64,000 nt of DNA from Gemmatimonadota bacterium (GTDB taxonomy: Bacteria; Gemmatimonadota; Gemmatimonadetes; Longimicrobiales; Gaopeijiaceae): NCBI GenBank assembly GCA_016209885.1, contig JACQVF010000097.1, positions 100,570 to 164,569 of the forward strand. Direction: 5' to 3'. The notes under the pieces are model-generated. The model saw only the letters and a list, made by a program, of their open reading frames with translations. It searched no databases and was not told the DNA's origin. The position numbers and the translations under genes were made by a program. Positions 10,737 through 19,485 of this stretch are shown in pieces; the stretch's first letter is position 1; each line of letters begins with the position of its first letter.

Positions 10737-11678
10737 TCAGCGAAGCTGCTCGCGCTTCCGCAGATAAGCGCGCAGCGCCATCGTGAATGGTTCGTCCGTG
10801 CTCAGCGTCCGGTAGTCGACCCCGTGGCGACCCAGCTCGCGCTGCCACTCGGCGATGACCTCGGCCACTGCCTGCCGGTACTCGCCCCGTACATCCGAGA
10901 GGCGCACCGGCAACTCCTCCCCGGTTTCCGGGTCGTAGAAGCGCGCATCCGCGATGGGTGGAAGCTCCCGCTCCCCCGGATCCAGAACGTGGAACACCAG
11001 GACCTCGTGGCCCCGATGGCGCAGAAACTGGAGCGCGCGACGCGTCTCTTCCGGCTCGACCAGGAGGTCGGAGACGAGGACCACGAGACCGGGTCGCCGC
11101 AGCCGCCCCGCCACCTCCCGGAGCACCGTGTGGACAACGGTCTGGCGTCCGGCCTCCAGACCGGCGAGCCGGTGCGAGAGCTCCGTCCACTGCCTGCGCC
11201 CGGCCCGAGCGGCGACCGCGTCGCGGACGCGGTCATCGAAGGCCACCAGCCCGACTGCATCGCCCTGGCGCAAGAGAATGAGAGCCAGGCACGCGGCGAG
11301 TTGCTTCGCGTACCAGACCTTGGGCGGAACCTCATCGGGCCTCGAGCTCCAGTCCATGGACCCGCTGACGTCGAGGAGGAGCTGGGCCCGGAGGTTCGTT
11401 TCCGCCTCGTACTGCTTCAGGTAAAAGCGGTCGGAGCGGCCGAAGACGCGCCAGTCCACATGACGGGTGTCGTCGCCCGGCTGATACGCGCGGTGCTCCG
11501 TGAACTCCGCGGAGAAGCCACGGTGGGGGGAACGGTGGAGCCCCATGAGGAAGCCCTGAACCACCCGGCGGGCAACGAACTCGAGGTCGCCGAGCTGTGC
11601 AAGCTCTCTGGGACTGAGCAGGTCGGGGCGCGGGCGTCGCGGCGCGCCGGGCTCTGAAATGTTATTCATCGAGAACAT
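10737..11678 (-). CDS. DUF58 domain protein
   Basis: This 313-residue cytoplasmic protein carries the DUF58 signature HRSPHRGFSAEFTEHRAYQPGDD, followed by DWRVFGRSDRFYLKQYEAET, and a VWA-like fold with a DxSxS motif (LLDVSGSMDW). DUF58 proteins accompany MoxR AAA+ ATPases and BatA proteins; here the BatA-like gene follows directly. The first ATG (11676-11678) and a second one nine bases on are both possible starts and neither has a strong ribosome-binding site. It is divergent from the secreted-protein gene at 11967, with about 290 bp between them in which I see no further gene. Confidence 0.85.
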   Translation of the reverse strand: MFSMNNISEPGAPRRPRPDLLSPRELAQLGDLEFVARRVVQGFLMGLHRSPHRGFSAEFTEHRAYQPGDDTRHVDWRVFGRSDRFYLKQYEAETNLRAQLLLDVSGSMDWSSRPDEVPPKVWYAKQLAACLALILLRQGDAVGLVAFDDRVRDAVAARAGRRQWTELSHRLAGLEAGRQTVVHTVLREVAGRLRRPGLVVLVSDLLVEPEETRRALQFLRHRGHEVLVFHVLDPGERELPPIADARFYDPETGEELPVRLSDVRGEYRQAVAEVIAEWQRELGRHGVDYRTLSTDEPFTMALRAYLRKREQLR

Positions 11679-11966
11679 TGAAAGCTATCCGGTGTAGCGG
11701 GTGCGAGCAACGCTTGCGGGCGACGGCGGCGGCGTGTGTCCCCCACGGTTCGCGTGGGCGTCCTCGGAAGGGGACGGCGCCGGAGGGGTGCGGGCGTGGG
11801 TCGGGGCTCAACACCGGGCACAGATTGAGGACAGGCTGCGTCGTGGCCTGGCATGCAATCTGCCACGACGGACTGGTGGAGGCCCCCGGCGCTGGGCTGA
11901 CCAGGCTCCTCGGCAGGCTCGGCCGGGTCTCGCGGAGATGCCCCCTGTCCGCTGGAGGAAATGGCG

Positions 11967-13121
11967 ATGGCTTCGGGTCTGCTTGCATTCGCGATGGCGC
12001 TCGCCCTCGGAGGCGGACCGGCGGATACGCCGTTGCGCCATCCGGCGCCTGTCGCCGGATCGCCTCGATTCGACCACGAGATCGGGGGGCCAATCTGGCT
12101 GTATGAGGGTGCCGAGCCCGTGCTCCCGGACCGGCGGTACGCGCCATACGCTCTGCACCTCGGGGCCGATCAGGTGGGACGCAGCTACCCGTACCCACGC
12201 TTCCTGTGCTACGACTGCCACATGCCCGGTCCGTACGATATCTGGGATCCCTACCCCGATACGTGCCTTCGCTTTCGCGTCGTGATCTACGACGATCCGT
12301 ATTCCCACCCGGTCTATCGATATGGCGGCACGGATGTGCTCTACGTGCGGCCGCAGGTGCCGGGGCGGCCCCGGTTCGTGTTCAAGGAGCGGGCCGAAGG
12401 AGAGGCCGGTGCCCCCTTGCTAGCGAGCCGGCCGCGGATCGACGCAGAAGGAGCGTCCGGGGCCGCCTGGCCCTACGGTGGAGCTCCCGACGCGCGGGAC
12501 GCGCGGGACGTGGGGGAGCTGGGGGAGGTGGGGGAGGTGCTCGAGCCGATCCCCGGCCAGCGGCGGCGTGCGGCGGACGACCCGGGTCTGCATTCCGGGC
12601 GCGCTGAGGGGCGGGAGGAGGAGTACGCCGGTGAGGGCGGCGAGCCGGCCAGGGGCTCTTTTGTGGTAGCGCAGGTCCCGCCAACGCCGCGGAAGAGTGA
12701 GCAGCCACGCAAGGAGCGGCCGACGCTGGAGCGCCGGCCGCCCGGCGAGCAGGCGGCACCCTTGAAACCGACGCGAGAGCGTGCGTCACCGTCGGAAAGC
12801 CGGCGCGAGGGACAGGGGGAGCGCGGCACTCGGGAGCGGGGGGGTCCCGAGCGCGCTCCGCCGCCGCAAGGATCGCGGCCGCCACGCGAGGCGAAGGCGC
12901 CGCGGGGCCGGGAGTTGAGGCCGCCGCCCGGGCAGGAGAGGAAGCCGCCGCCCGAGGGTCGGCCCGCCGCATGGTCGCCTCCCACCCTGCGACCCGGGCA
13001 TCCGCGTGCGGATCGTGACTCGCGCGGCTTCAGGCAGGGTGCGCCGGAGTCGACGGGCCGTTCGGCGGTCATGTCCCCGCCCGTTGCAGGGCGCCTGCCG
13101 ACTCCCGTGCCGCTGGTATGA
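11967..13121 (+). CDS. Secreted hypothetical protein with Pro/Arg-rich tail
   Basis: I do not recognise this protein. About 384 residues start with a signal-like hydrophobic segment (ASGLLAFAMALALGGG). A compact domain of about 120 residues follows, rich in Tyr, Pro and Asp, with a Cys pair (FLCYDCHMPG) and a third Cys (DTCLRFRV). The remaining 230 residues are low-complexity, dominated by Arg, Pro, Glu and Gly. Of two in-frame ATGs (11961 and 11967) the second is better placed: GGAGG at 11954-11958 lies 8 bases before it and only 2 before the first. The stop overlaps the next gene by 4 bases (ATGA), so the two are probably co-expressed. Confidence 0.6.
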   Translation: MASGLLAFAMALALGGGPADTPLRHPAPVAGSPRFDHEIGGPIWLYEGAEPVLPDRRYAPYALHLGADQVGRSYPYPRFLCYDCHMPGPYDIWDPYPDTCLRFRVVIYDDPYSHPVYRYGGTDVLYVRPQVPGRPRFVFKERAEGEAGAPLLASRPRIDAEGASGAAWPYGGAPDARDARDVGELGEVGEVLEPIPGQRRRAADDPGLHSGRAEGREEEYAGEGGEPARGSFVVAQVPPTPRKSEQPRKERPTLERRPPGEQAAPLKPTRERASPSESRREGQGERGTRERGGPERAPPPQGSRPPREAKAPRGRELRPPPGQERKPPPEGRPAAWSPPTLRPGHPRADRDSRGFRQGAPESTGRSAVMSPPVAGRLPTPVPLV

Positions 13122-14635
13122 GAGCGCCGGGGCCGGCGCTGGTGGCACTGAGCGTGGCGCTGACCGCTGTGGGATGCTCCTCCCCCGGCGGCGACGGCGG
13201 TCGCAACCCCGAGGTGTTGGAGGCGGCGGCGAGCATCACGGCCTCGGATATCCAGGCGCATATCACCTTCCTCGCCAGTGACGCCCTGGGGGGGCGCGCG
13301 ACCCCGAGCCCCGGATTGGATAGCGCGGTGCTTTATGTGGGCCGACACTTCGCCGGGGTCGGCCTGCGGCCGGGCGTCGGGGACTCGAGCTTCGCGCAGC
13401 GCTATCCGCTCCCACTCGTGCGGGTGAGGCCGGACGCGCCGGCTCTCCGGCTTCGGGGTCGCGGCGGCGCCGTCACGGGCCGGTATGGCCGCGATTTCGC
13501 CGTCGTGCCGGGGCGCGAGGAGCAGGTCCGGGCGAGGGTCCTTCCCTTTGTCGGCGTTCCGCCGGAGCGCAGCATGGACACGATTCGGGTGTTCGCCGGG
13601 CGTCTCCCCGGAGCGGTCGCGACGGCGCCATGGGTTCAGGCGCGGGAGCAGCGAGTCCGTGAAGCGCTGCGCAGGGGGGCCTCGGCCGTGATTCACGTGC
13701 TGGACGACCCGGCGGCTTCCGGATTGTTCGCCGATGTGTCCGCCGCGGTCGCGGAGCCAGCCCGGCTCCTGGGTGGACTGTCCGCCGTGGCAGAAGTGTT
13801 CCTGGCCGCCAGCGTGCTGGAGGCGGCACTGGGCGTCGAGGTCCCCGGGGCTGCCCTGGACAGCGCTCTCGCCGCGGTGCCCGTCGAGCTCGAGCTTTCG
13901 GTCCCCGCGGAGCACCTGGACCGTGCGGAAGGGGTAAATGCGGTGGCGATCTGCCCGGGCGCGGATCCGATCCTGGGTCTGACCTACGTCGTGATGAGCG
14001 CGCACATCGACCATCTGGGTGTGGGTGAGCCCGTGGCCGGCGACTCCATCTACAACGGCGCTGATGACGACGGCTCTGGGGTCGCGGCGCTGCTCGAGGT
14101 GGCCGGGGCGTTCGCAGCGTTGGAGCCGCGAACGCGACGCTCGGTGATCTTTCTCGCGGTGAGTGGCGAAGAGCGCGGCCTCCTCGGCTCCCGGTGGTTC
14201 CTGGACCATGCCCCGGTGCCTGTTGACTCCATCGTTGCCGACGTGAACCTGGACATGCTGGGCCGGAACAGCCCGGACTCGATCGCCGCGATCGGCATCG
14301 AGTACTCGTCCCTGGGCCGCATGCTCAAGGATGTTGCGCGGCGTGCTCCGGATCTCGGGCTCGTGGTCACCGGCGATTTGTGGCCCGACGAGCGCTTTTT
14401 CTTCCGGAGCGACCACTTCCAGTTCGTGGTACGGGGAATCCCGGCGATCTTCCTGTTCGCGGGCACGCACGAGGACTACCACCGGCCGTCGGACGAAGCG
14501 GGCCGTATCGATATGGAGAAAGTGGCGCGGGTGGCGCGCCTGGCGTTCTACACGGCGGTGCGGATCGCGAACTCGGACGATGCGCCCACGTGGACGCAGG
14601 AAGGACGCAACGTGCTCCGGGTGCCGGGGCGTTAG
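13118..14635 (+). CDS. M28-family zinc metallopeptidase, lipoprotein
   Basis: This 505-residue lipoprotein has a signal peptide ending in a lipobox (LTAVGC, Cys20). It is probably an aminopeptidase. The M28 catalytic core has all expected zinc ligands: His in SAHIDHLG, bridging Asp in NGADDDGSG, the Glu pair in SGEERGLLG, Asp in NLDMLG and the last His in HEDYHRPSDE. A PA-type insert domain probably occupies about residues 110-260. The gene is coupled by a 4-bp overlap to the preceding secreted protein and is convergent with a beta-barrel gene, the gap holding three hairpins. Confidence 0.9.
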   Translation: MRAPGPALVALSVALTAVGCSSPGGDGGRNPEVLEAAASITASDIQAHITFLASDALGGRATPSPGLDSAVLYVGRHFAGVGLRPGVGDSSFAQRYPLPLVRVRPDAPALRLRGRGGAVTGRYGRDFAVVPGREEQVRARVLPFVGVPPERSMDTIRVFAGRLPGAVATAPWVQAREQRVREALRRGASAVIHVLDDPAASGLFADVSAAVAEPARLLGGLSAVAEVFLAASVLEAALGVEVPGAALDSALAAVPVELELSVPAEHLDRAEGVNAVAICPGADPILGLTYVVMSAHIDHLGVGEPVAGDSIYNGADDDGSGVAALLEVAGAFAALEPRTRRSVIFLAVSGEERGLLGSRWFLDHAPVPVDSIVADVNLDMLGRNSPDSIAAIGIEYSSLGRMLKDVARRAPDLGLVVTGDLWPDERFFFRSDHFQFVVRGIPAIFLFAGTHEDYHRPSDEAGRIDMEKVARVARLAFYTAVRIANSDDAPTWTQEGRNVLRVPGR

Positions 14636-14667
14636 TGGGGAGGGTGGTTCAGAGAAGTCGTCCGTAG

Positions 14668-14690
14668 CGCCGCTGCGAATCGCAGCGGCG
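14668..14690. terminator. Hairpin 1 of 3 in convergent gap
   Basis: An 11-bp perfect inverted repeat (CGCCGCTGCGA and its complement) has a single central base, 33 bp after the peptidase stop. There is no T-tract, so it is not a textbook intrinsic terminator. It could still stop transcription or protect the 3' end. Confidence 0.5.
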
Positions 14691-14806
14691 TCGCCAGGGT
14701 CGGCTCCACGCGGCGGGTCTCGGTACCTGGATAGCCGCCTCCGGGGGGTGCTGGGCCTCGGGCGCTCGCGGAGATATCCCTGGGCCACCCTGCGAAGGGA
14801 AGCGAA

Positions 14807-14848
14807 GTGAGCGGTGCCGGCGGCCACGATGCCGCCGGCACCGCTCAC
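14807..14848. terminator. Hairpin 2 of 3: 18-bp perfect stem
   Basis: Arms at 14807-14824 and 14831-14848 are fully complementary (GTGAGCGGTGCCGGCGGC) with a 6-base loop. It lies between convergent genes, so a bidirectional terminator is the natural reading. No U-tract follows. Confidence 0.6.
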
Positions 14849-14860
14849 GTGCTGGCGCGC

Positions 14861-14890
14861 GTTCAGGGTGAGCCGCGGCTCACCCTGAAC
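14861..14890. terminator. Hairpin 3 of 3: 30-bp perfect palindrome
   Basis: GTTCAGGGTGAGCC, two bases, and its exact complement form a 30-bp palindrome ending 15 bp from the stop of the convergent beta-barrel gene. It is probably the terminator for the minus-strand transcript. The lack of a T-tract leaves the mechanism open. Confidence 0.6.
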
Positions 14891-14905
14891 GGCGGGCCGG
14901 AGTGG

Positions 14906-16222
14906 TTACCGTCCTCCAAACGACAGCGCGAACATTCCGATAGCGTCGGTGCCGAGGTCGGTGGAACGGCTCGCCGCCGCGGCCGCCAGGTTCAGCACGC
15001 CGAGTTCCAGGCCGACGCCGCCCGCGAACTCGACGCCGCCGGTGACGGCGGAGACTCCGGCGCGCAGCGGGAGGATGGGGATCGGTCGGAGCTCGACGCC
15101 AACGCCCGCGTGCGTCTTGGGTTCCAGGGTGATGCCGTCACCGAGCTGCTGGCGGAAGTCGGCAGACACGGTGAGCGCGGAGCGGGGACGCAGGGCGACT
15201 GCCACGGCGAGCGCCGGCTTGTACTTGAGGTCGGACACGGCGTCCTTGAGGCTCTGGGGCGCCTCGGCGAACGGCCGCTCGTCGAAGTTGGAGCTGCTGG
15301 TGTCGCGATCAAAGAACGCGCGGCCGGGCCGGTAGACGAGCTTCGCCTCGTCCCACTCGAACGTGTTGACCACGTTCTTCACGACGCCGGCCAGGGTCCA
15401 GCTACCGCGCCGCCAGACGGCACCGACGTCCACCCCGATACCGGACCCGTTGTTCATGCCGTTGTCCGTGTCCGTATGGACGACGGGGAACTTCACATCG
15501 ATGCGCAGCGGGTCGTCCGTGATCGCGCTGCCCTGGTCCTCGCCTCTGGCCACGAAGTGCCCGATGACCTGCTTCAGCGTGACGCCCATGGCGAAGGTCT
15601 GGGCGGACGCCCCTTCACCCTGCGTGCTCAACGGGATGCCGAGGCTCACGGCGAGCGTCGACGTGGCGGCCACCTCCAGCTCGGAGCCGCCAAAGCCCAG
15701 GTCCTTGGGCTGGCCCGTGCGCCCGGCGTTTCCGAAGAGCATAGCCTCGGCACCGTCGGGCGCCATGTCCACGTTGCCGCGCACCGTCGTGGAGGCCTGG
15801 AAGCCGAGCCGCCCGATGTTCAGAGCGAGCCCGGTCACGTCGGCACCGACGGACCCTTTCTGCCGCCCCTCCTGCGTGATTCGCTGGAGCCATTCCTCCT
15901 TCACGTCGTTCGGCACGACCTGGTTCTCGTAGTCCTTCAGGTCGGAAAGCGTGATGGGGTCGAGCCCGGCGATGCCGCGAACGGGCAGGAGCGCCAGTGA
16001 GAAGCCCGGGTTGTCCTGAAGCCCCAGCCCGGCGGGATTCCAGGCGACGGCGTTGTAGCCGCGGGCGCGAGCCGTGAAGTTGTCGGCGACACCGAGGGCC
16101 GACGCGCTGGCACTGGGGAGCTGGGCGGCGAGCGGCCACGCGACGGCGACGGCACCGAGCAGGGAGGCCGCTACGGCCGTGAGGACGCGGCCCACCGGTA
16201 GAGGAATTCGGTAGCCAGTCAT
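14906..16222 (-). CDS. Outer-membrane beta-barrel protein (TraF/OmpP1-like)
   Basis: The 438-residue protein has a signal peptide ending near PLAAQLP and then the motif ARGYNAVAWNPAGLG, typical of OmpP1/FadL-type and TraF-like outer-membrane barrels. The rest alternates short hydrophobic and polar strands and ends in an aromatic-containing strand (GMFALSFGGR). This resembles the DUF5723/TraF_2 group, whose function is not settled. The gene follows the lipoprotein gene at 16226 by 3 bases, so the two are one transcription unit and may act as a surface complex. Confidence 0.65.
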   Translation of the reverse strand: MTGYRIPLPVGRVLTAVAASLLGAVAVAWPLAAQLPSASASALGVADNFTARARGYNAVAWNPAGLGLQDNPGFSLALLPVRGIAGLDPITLSDLKDYENQVVPNDVKEEWLQRITQEGRQKGSVGADVTGLALNIGRLGFQASTTVRGNVDMAPDGAEAMLFGNAGRTGQPKDLGFGGSELEVAATSTLAVSLGIPLSTQGEGASAQTFAMGVTLKQVIGHFVARGEDQGSAITDDPLRIDVKFPVVHTDTDNGMNNGSGIGVDVGAVWRRGSWTLAGVVKNVVNTFEWDEAKLVYRPGRAFFDRDTSSSNFDERPFAEAPQSLKDAVSDLKYKPALAVAVALRPRSALTVSADFRQQLGDGITLEPKTHAGVGVELRPIPILPLRAGVSAVTGGVEFAGGVGLELGVLNLAAAAASRSTDLGTDAIGMFALSFGGR

Positions 16223-16225
16223 CGC

Positions 16226-17380
16226 TCAGCCCTCCTTCAGCCCGATCGTGAGTTCGATCTTGCTCTTCACCACCAGGATCTGCGCGGGTCGCACGGTCAG
16301 CGAGCCTCCCGTGGCCGACACGCCTCCGGAGGCGGTCATGGTGGACCGCCGGCCGAGAATAGTGCGCAGCTCCGATCCGCTGAACTCGATGCGCCGCGAG
16401 CTCGAGCCCGGCGTCACGGAGAGCGACTTCGTGATCGTGGCCGCGCCCTGAGGCTGGACCCGGACGCTCAGGGTCCCGCTGACCTCGAACTGGTTCGTGA
16501 TGTCGACGAGGAAGGCGCCACCCTTCACGCGATCGACGAGCGTCTGGTCCACGTCCTCGAGATCGAGGTCGATCGGGTCGACATCCACCGTCTTGTTCGC
16601 CACCCGCACCGTCGCCTGGCTGACCCGGATGCTCTGGGGGACACCAGTCACGGTGAGCTCGTCCGCCGTGTCGATCCGCACCGGATCGCCTTCGGGCGAT
16701 TCGATCGAGACCTGGACGGTGATGGGCCCGGTGACAGTCGTCGCCGGAACCGTGAGGGTCCGGGTGATCGCCGTGTTGGGCGGGAACGCCTGGGTCTCGC
16801 CGCTGATCGTGAGCGACGCGATGGTCGCGCCGCCGTGCAGGAGCCGCATGGCCACGCCGCCACGCGCAGTCGCGCTCGGCCGCAGGGGGTCGAACTCGAA
16901 GTTGTGGCCGACCCGCACCTCGACCGTGCCCACCGTCACATTCGCGGACACGACGTCCGCGGGTAGCTGGACCCGGTCCTCGATGGTGGCCGTGAAGGCG
17001 GGTTTCGGAACCGTCAGGCCGTTGGCTGCCGCACACTCGTCGCACATCTGTCCCAGGCTCCGACGGAACGTGACGCTCTGGAGCGAGAGCACGAACGCGG
17101 CCTTGTCCGCCGACACCGTGACGCTGGAGGGCAGGAGGTCCGCGACGCCCATCGAGGTGCTGTCACCCGCCACGACCCATGTCTGGTTCCAGTCCGGTAT
17201 GTCCGTGGGAACGTCGCAGGCCGCGAGCGAGGTGAAGAGAAGAGTTGCGAGGGAAAGCTGGCTGAGCCTTCGGCGCGGAACAGTGCGAGCCGGGTCCAGG
17301 CGGCGCTGGGTCGGCCTCGGGGATACAGGCGTCTGTCCCGGGGTGACTGCGCGCCGTGCAGCGCGACGAGGTATCGTCAT
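16226..17380 (-). CDS. Secreted lipoprotein of unknown function
   Basis: I do not recognise the family. The product is about 384 aa. A lipoprotein signal sits unusually far from the first ATG (hydrophobic stretch LSLATLLFTSLAAC near residues 41-54), so the real start may be a later non-ATG codon. The mature part is Ser/Thr/Val-rich and beta-predicted, with a CDEC pair near residue 115 and no catalytic motif I can name. It lies 3 bp upstream of the beta-barrel gene and is probably its periplasmic or surface partner. Confidence 0.6.
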   Translation of the reverse strand: MTIPRRAARRAVTPGQTPVSPRPTQRRLDPARTVPRRRLSQLSLATLLFTSLAACDVPTDIPDWNQTWVVAGDSTSMGVADLLPSSVTVSADKAAFVLSLQSVTFRRSLGQMCDECAAANGLTVPKPAFTATIEDRVQLPADVVSANVTVGTVEVRVGHNFEFDPLRPSATARGGVAMRLLHGGATIASLTISGETQAFPPNTAITRTLTVPATTVTGPITVQVSIESPEGDPVRIDTADELTVTGVPQSIRVSQATVRVANKTVDVDPIDLDLEDVDQTLVDRVKGGAFLVDITNQFEVSGTLSVRVQPQGAATITKSLSVTPGSSSRRIEFSGSELRTILGRRSTMTASGGVSATGGSLTVRPAQILVVKSKIELTIGLKEG

Positions 17381-17597
17381 GGGCGATCCTCACAGTTGGG
17401 GGGAAGGTGGGCACAACCTCGTGCGGCGAGGCGCTCGGTCGAGCGGCGTCTAGTCTACAACGTGGAAGGTGGGATCGTCAACGGAATTTTGTCGGACGTG
17501 CGGGTCCGGGAACCGCAGCGGGCGACGCGGGTGGCGGCGGCGAGCCGGCGGACTGCGAGCGGGTGTGGACAGGAGCTGCGGATCTATGGCCCGCTGA

Positions 17598-17626
17598 TTG
17601 ATTCGGGTTTCCGGCACGTTTATGTT
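17598..17626 (+). promoter_or_regulatory. Likely sigma-70 promoter of lepA
   Basis: TTGATT (17598-17603), a 17-base spacer and TATGTT (17621-17626) lie about 43 bp before the lepA start. Spacing is ideal. The 288-bp gap from the divergent lipoprotein gene holds nothing else I can name. Confidence 0.4.
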
Positions 17627-17668
17627 GCGAGGGCCGGTAGCCTATTCTTCTTACTGTGAAACGGACGC

Positions 17669-19468
17669 GTGCGCATCGAACATATTCGCAACTTCTGCAT
17701 TATCGCCCACATCGACCACGGGAAGTCCACGCTGGCGGATCGCCTCTTGGAGTGGACGAAGACGCTCGACCGCCGGGAGATGAAGGATCAGGTCCTGGAC
17801 AACATCGATCTCGAGCGTGAGCGCGGGATCACCATCAAGCTGCACGCTGTACGGATGCAGTACGCGGCTCGGGACGGCCGGACCTACCAGCTCAATCTGA
17901 TCGACACGCCGGGGCACGTGGACTTCACGTACGAGGTCTCCCGCTCGCTGGCCGCGTGCGAGGGTGCGATCCTGCTGGTGGACGCGAAGCAGGGAATCCA
18001 GGCTCAGACCCTCTCGAACCTGTTTCTGGCCCTGGACGCCGGTCTGGAGGTCCTCGCGGTGGTCAACAAGATCGACCTTGCGGGCGCGGAGCCGGAGCGC
18101 TGGCAGCGGGAGATCGCGGAGCTCCTGGGCGTGGATCCCGAGAGCGTACTGCTGGCCAGCGCGAAGGAGGGGTGGGGAATCGACGAGATTCTGGAAGCCG
18201 TGATTGGCCGGGTGCCGCCGCCGCAGGGTGAGCCCGGGGCGCCGCTCCGGGCGCTCATTTTCGACTCCTACTACGACAAGTATCTGGGGGCGGTGCCGAC
18301 TATCCGCGTGGTGGACGGCGAGCTGCGTCGTGGAATGCGAATCACATTCGGCGCCGTGGACGCGGCATACGAGGTCCTGGAGGTGGGGTGCCTGCGGCTG
18401 CGGCGGATTCCGCTGGAGCAGCTGGGTCCGGGCGAGGTTGGCTATGTGGTGGCGGCGATCCGCAACGTGTCGCACACGAAGGTGGGCGACACGGTCCTGG
18501 ACGCGGAGCGGCGGGCGGCGCAGTTGTTGGCGGGGTACCGGGAAGTTCGCCCGATGGTGTTCAGCGGGCTCTACCCGACGGACTCCGAGCAGTACGAGGT
18601 GCTCCGGGATGCGCTCCAGAAGCTCGGCTTGAACGATGCGAGCCTGCGCTTCGAGCCGGAGACGTCCACGGCGCTGGGCTTCGGTTTTCGCTGCGGGTTC
18701 CTGGGGCTGCTGCACATGGAGATCGTGCAGGAGCGCCTGGAGCGGGAGTTCGGGCTCGACCTGATCACGACGGTGCCGAACGTGGAGTACCAGGTCGTGC
18801 TCACGGACGGGGCGATGGTCGAGGTGGAGAACCCCACGCACTTCCCTGATCGCGCGCGCATCGAGCGGATCGAGGAGCCGTACATCCGGGGGCGCATCGT
18901 TTGTCCGGCGGAGTACATTGGCAATGTCCAGAAGCTTTGCCACGACCGGCGAGGCGTGTTCACCGCGCTGCACTACCTGGACCCGCAGCGGGTGGAGCTG
19001 GAGTATGAGCTTCCGCTCGCCGAGGTCATTCTCGACTTCTACGACCGGCTGAAAGGGAGCACGCGGGGGTACGCGGGCTTCGACTACGAGTTCCTGAACT
19101 GCCGGCCGGGCAATCTGGTGCGGCTGGACATTCTGATCAATGGGGACCCGGTCGACGCCTTCAGCGTGATCATCCACCGGGAGAAGGCGTACGAACACGC
19201 GCGTGAACTGGTGGCGAAGCTCAAGGAGCTCATTCCCCGGCAGCTCTTTGAGGTGGTGATCCAGGGTGCGATCGGCTCGAAGATCATCGCGCGGGAGACA
19301 GTGCGGCCACTGCGGAAGCACGTCACGGGGAAGTGCTATGGCGGCGATGTGACGCGCAAGCGGAAGCTCTTGGAGAAGCAGAGGGAAGGGAAGCGCCGGA
19401 TGAAGCAGGTGGGGCTGGTGGAGATCCCGCAGGAGGCGTTTCTCGCGGTGCTCAAAGTCGGGGAGTAA
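17669..19468 (+). CDS. lepA: Elongation factor 4 (LepA)
   Basis: LepA is a ribosome-associated GTPase that affects translocation and initiation. The 599-residue product has every G motif: [42 protein letters not shown] and SAKEGWGI. The LepA-specific C-terminal part includes the CTD with [22 protein letters not shown] residues (read here as [20 protein letters not shown]) and [13 protein letters not shown]. The start is GTG, and its product [16 protein letters not shown] matches the family N-terminus. A glycosyltransferase follows 17 bp later. Confidence 0.97.
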   Translation: MRIEHIRNFCIIAHIDHGKSTLADRLLEWTKTLDRREMKDQVLDNIDLERERGITIKLHAVRMQYAARDGRTYQLNLIDTPGHVDFTYEVSRSLAACEGAILLVDAKQGIQAQTLSNLFLALDAGLEVLAVVNKIDLAGAEPERWQREIAELLGVDPESVLLASAKEGWGIDEILEAVIGRVPPPQGEPGAPLRALIFDSYYDKYLGAVPTIRVVDGELRRGMRITFGAVDAAYEVLEVGCLRLRRIPLEQLGPGEVGYVVAAIRNVSHTKVGDTVLDAERRAAQLLAGYREVRPMVFSGLYPTDSEQYEVLRDALQKLGLNDASLRFEPETSTALGFGFRCGFLGLLHMEIVQERLEREFGLDLITTVPNVEYQVVLTDGAMVEVENPTHFPDRARIERIEEPYIRGRIVCPAEYIGNVQKLCHDRRGVFTALHYLDPQRVELEYELPLAEVILDFYDRLKGSTRGYAGFDYEFLNCRPGNLVRLDILINGDPVDAFSVIIHREKAYEHARELVAKLKELIPRQLFEVVIQGAIGSKIIARETVRPLRKHVTGKCYGGDVTRKRKLLEKQREGKRRMKQVGLVEIPQEAFLAVLKVGE

Positions 19469-19485
19469 GGCGGCGCTCGCGGCCC

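Noticed and set aside
12473..14848. Minus-strand frame of 791 codons
   Set aside because: It lies antisense to the secreted protein and the M28 peptidase; the real genes on the other strand carry clear motifs.
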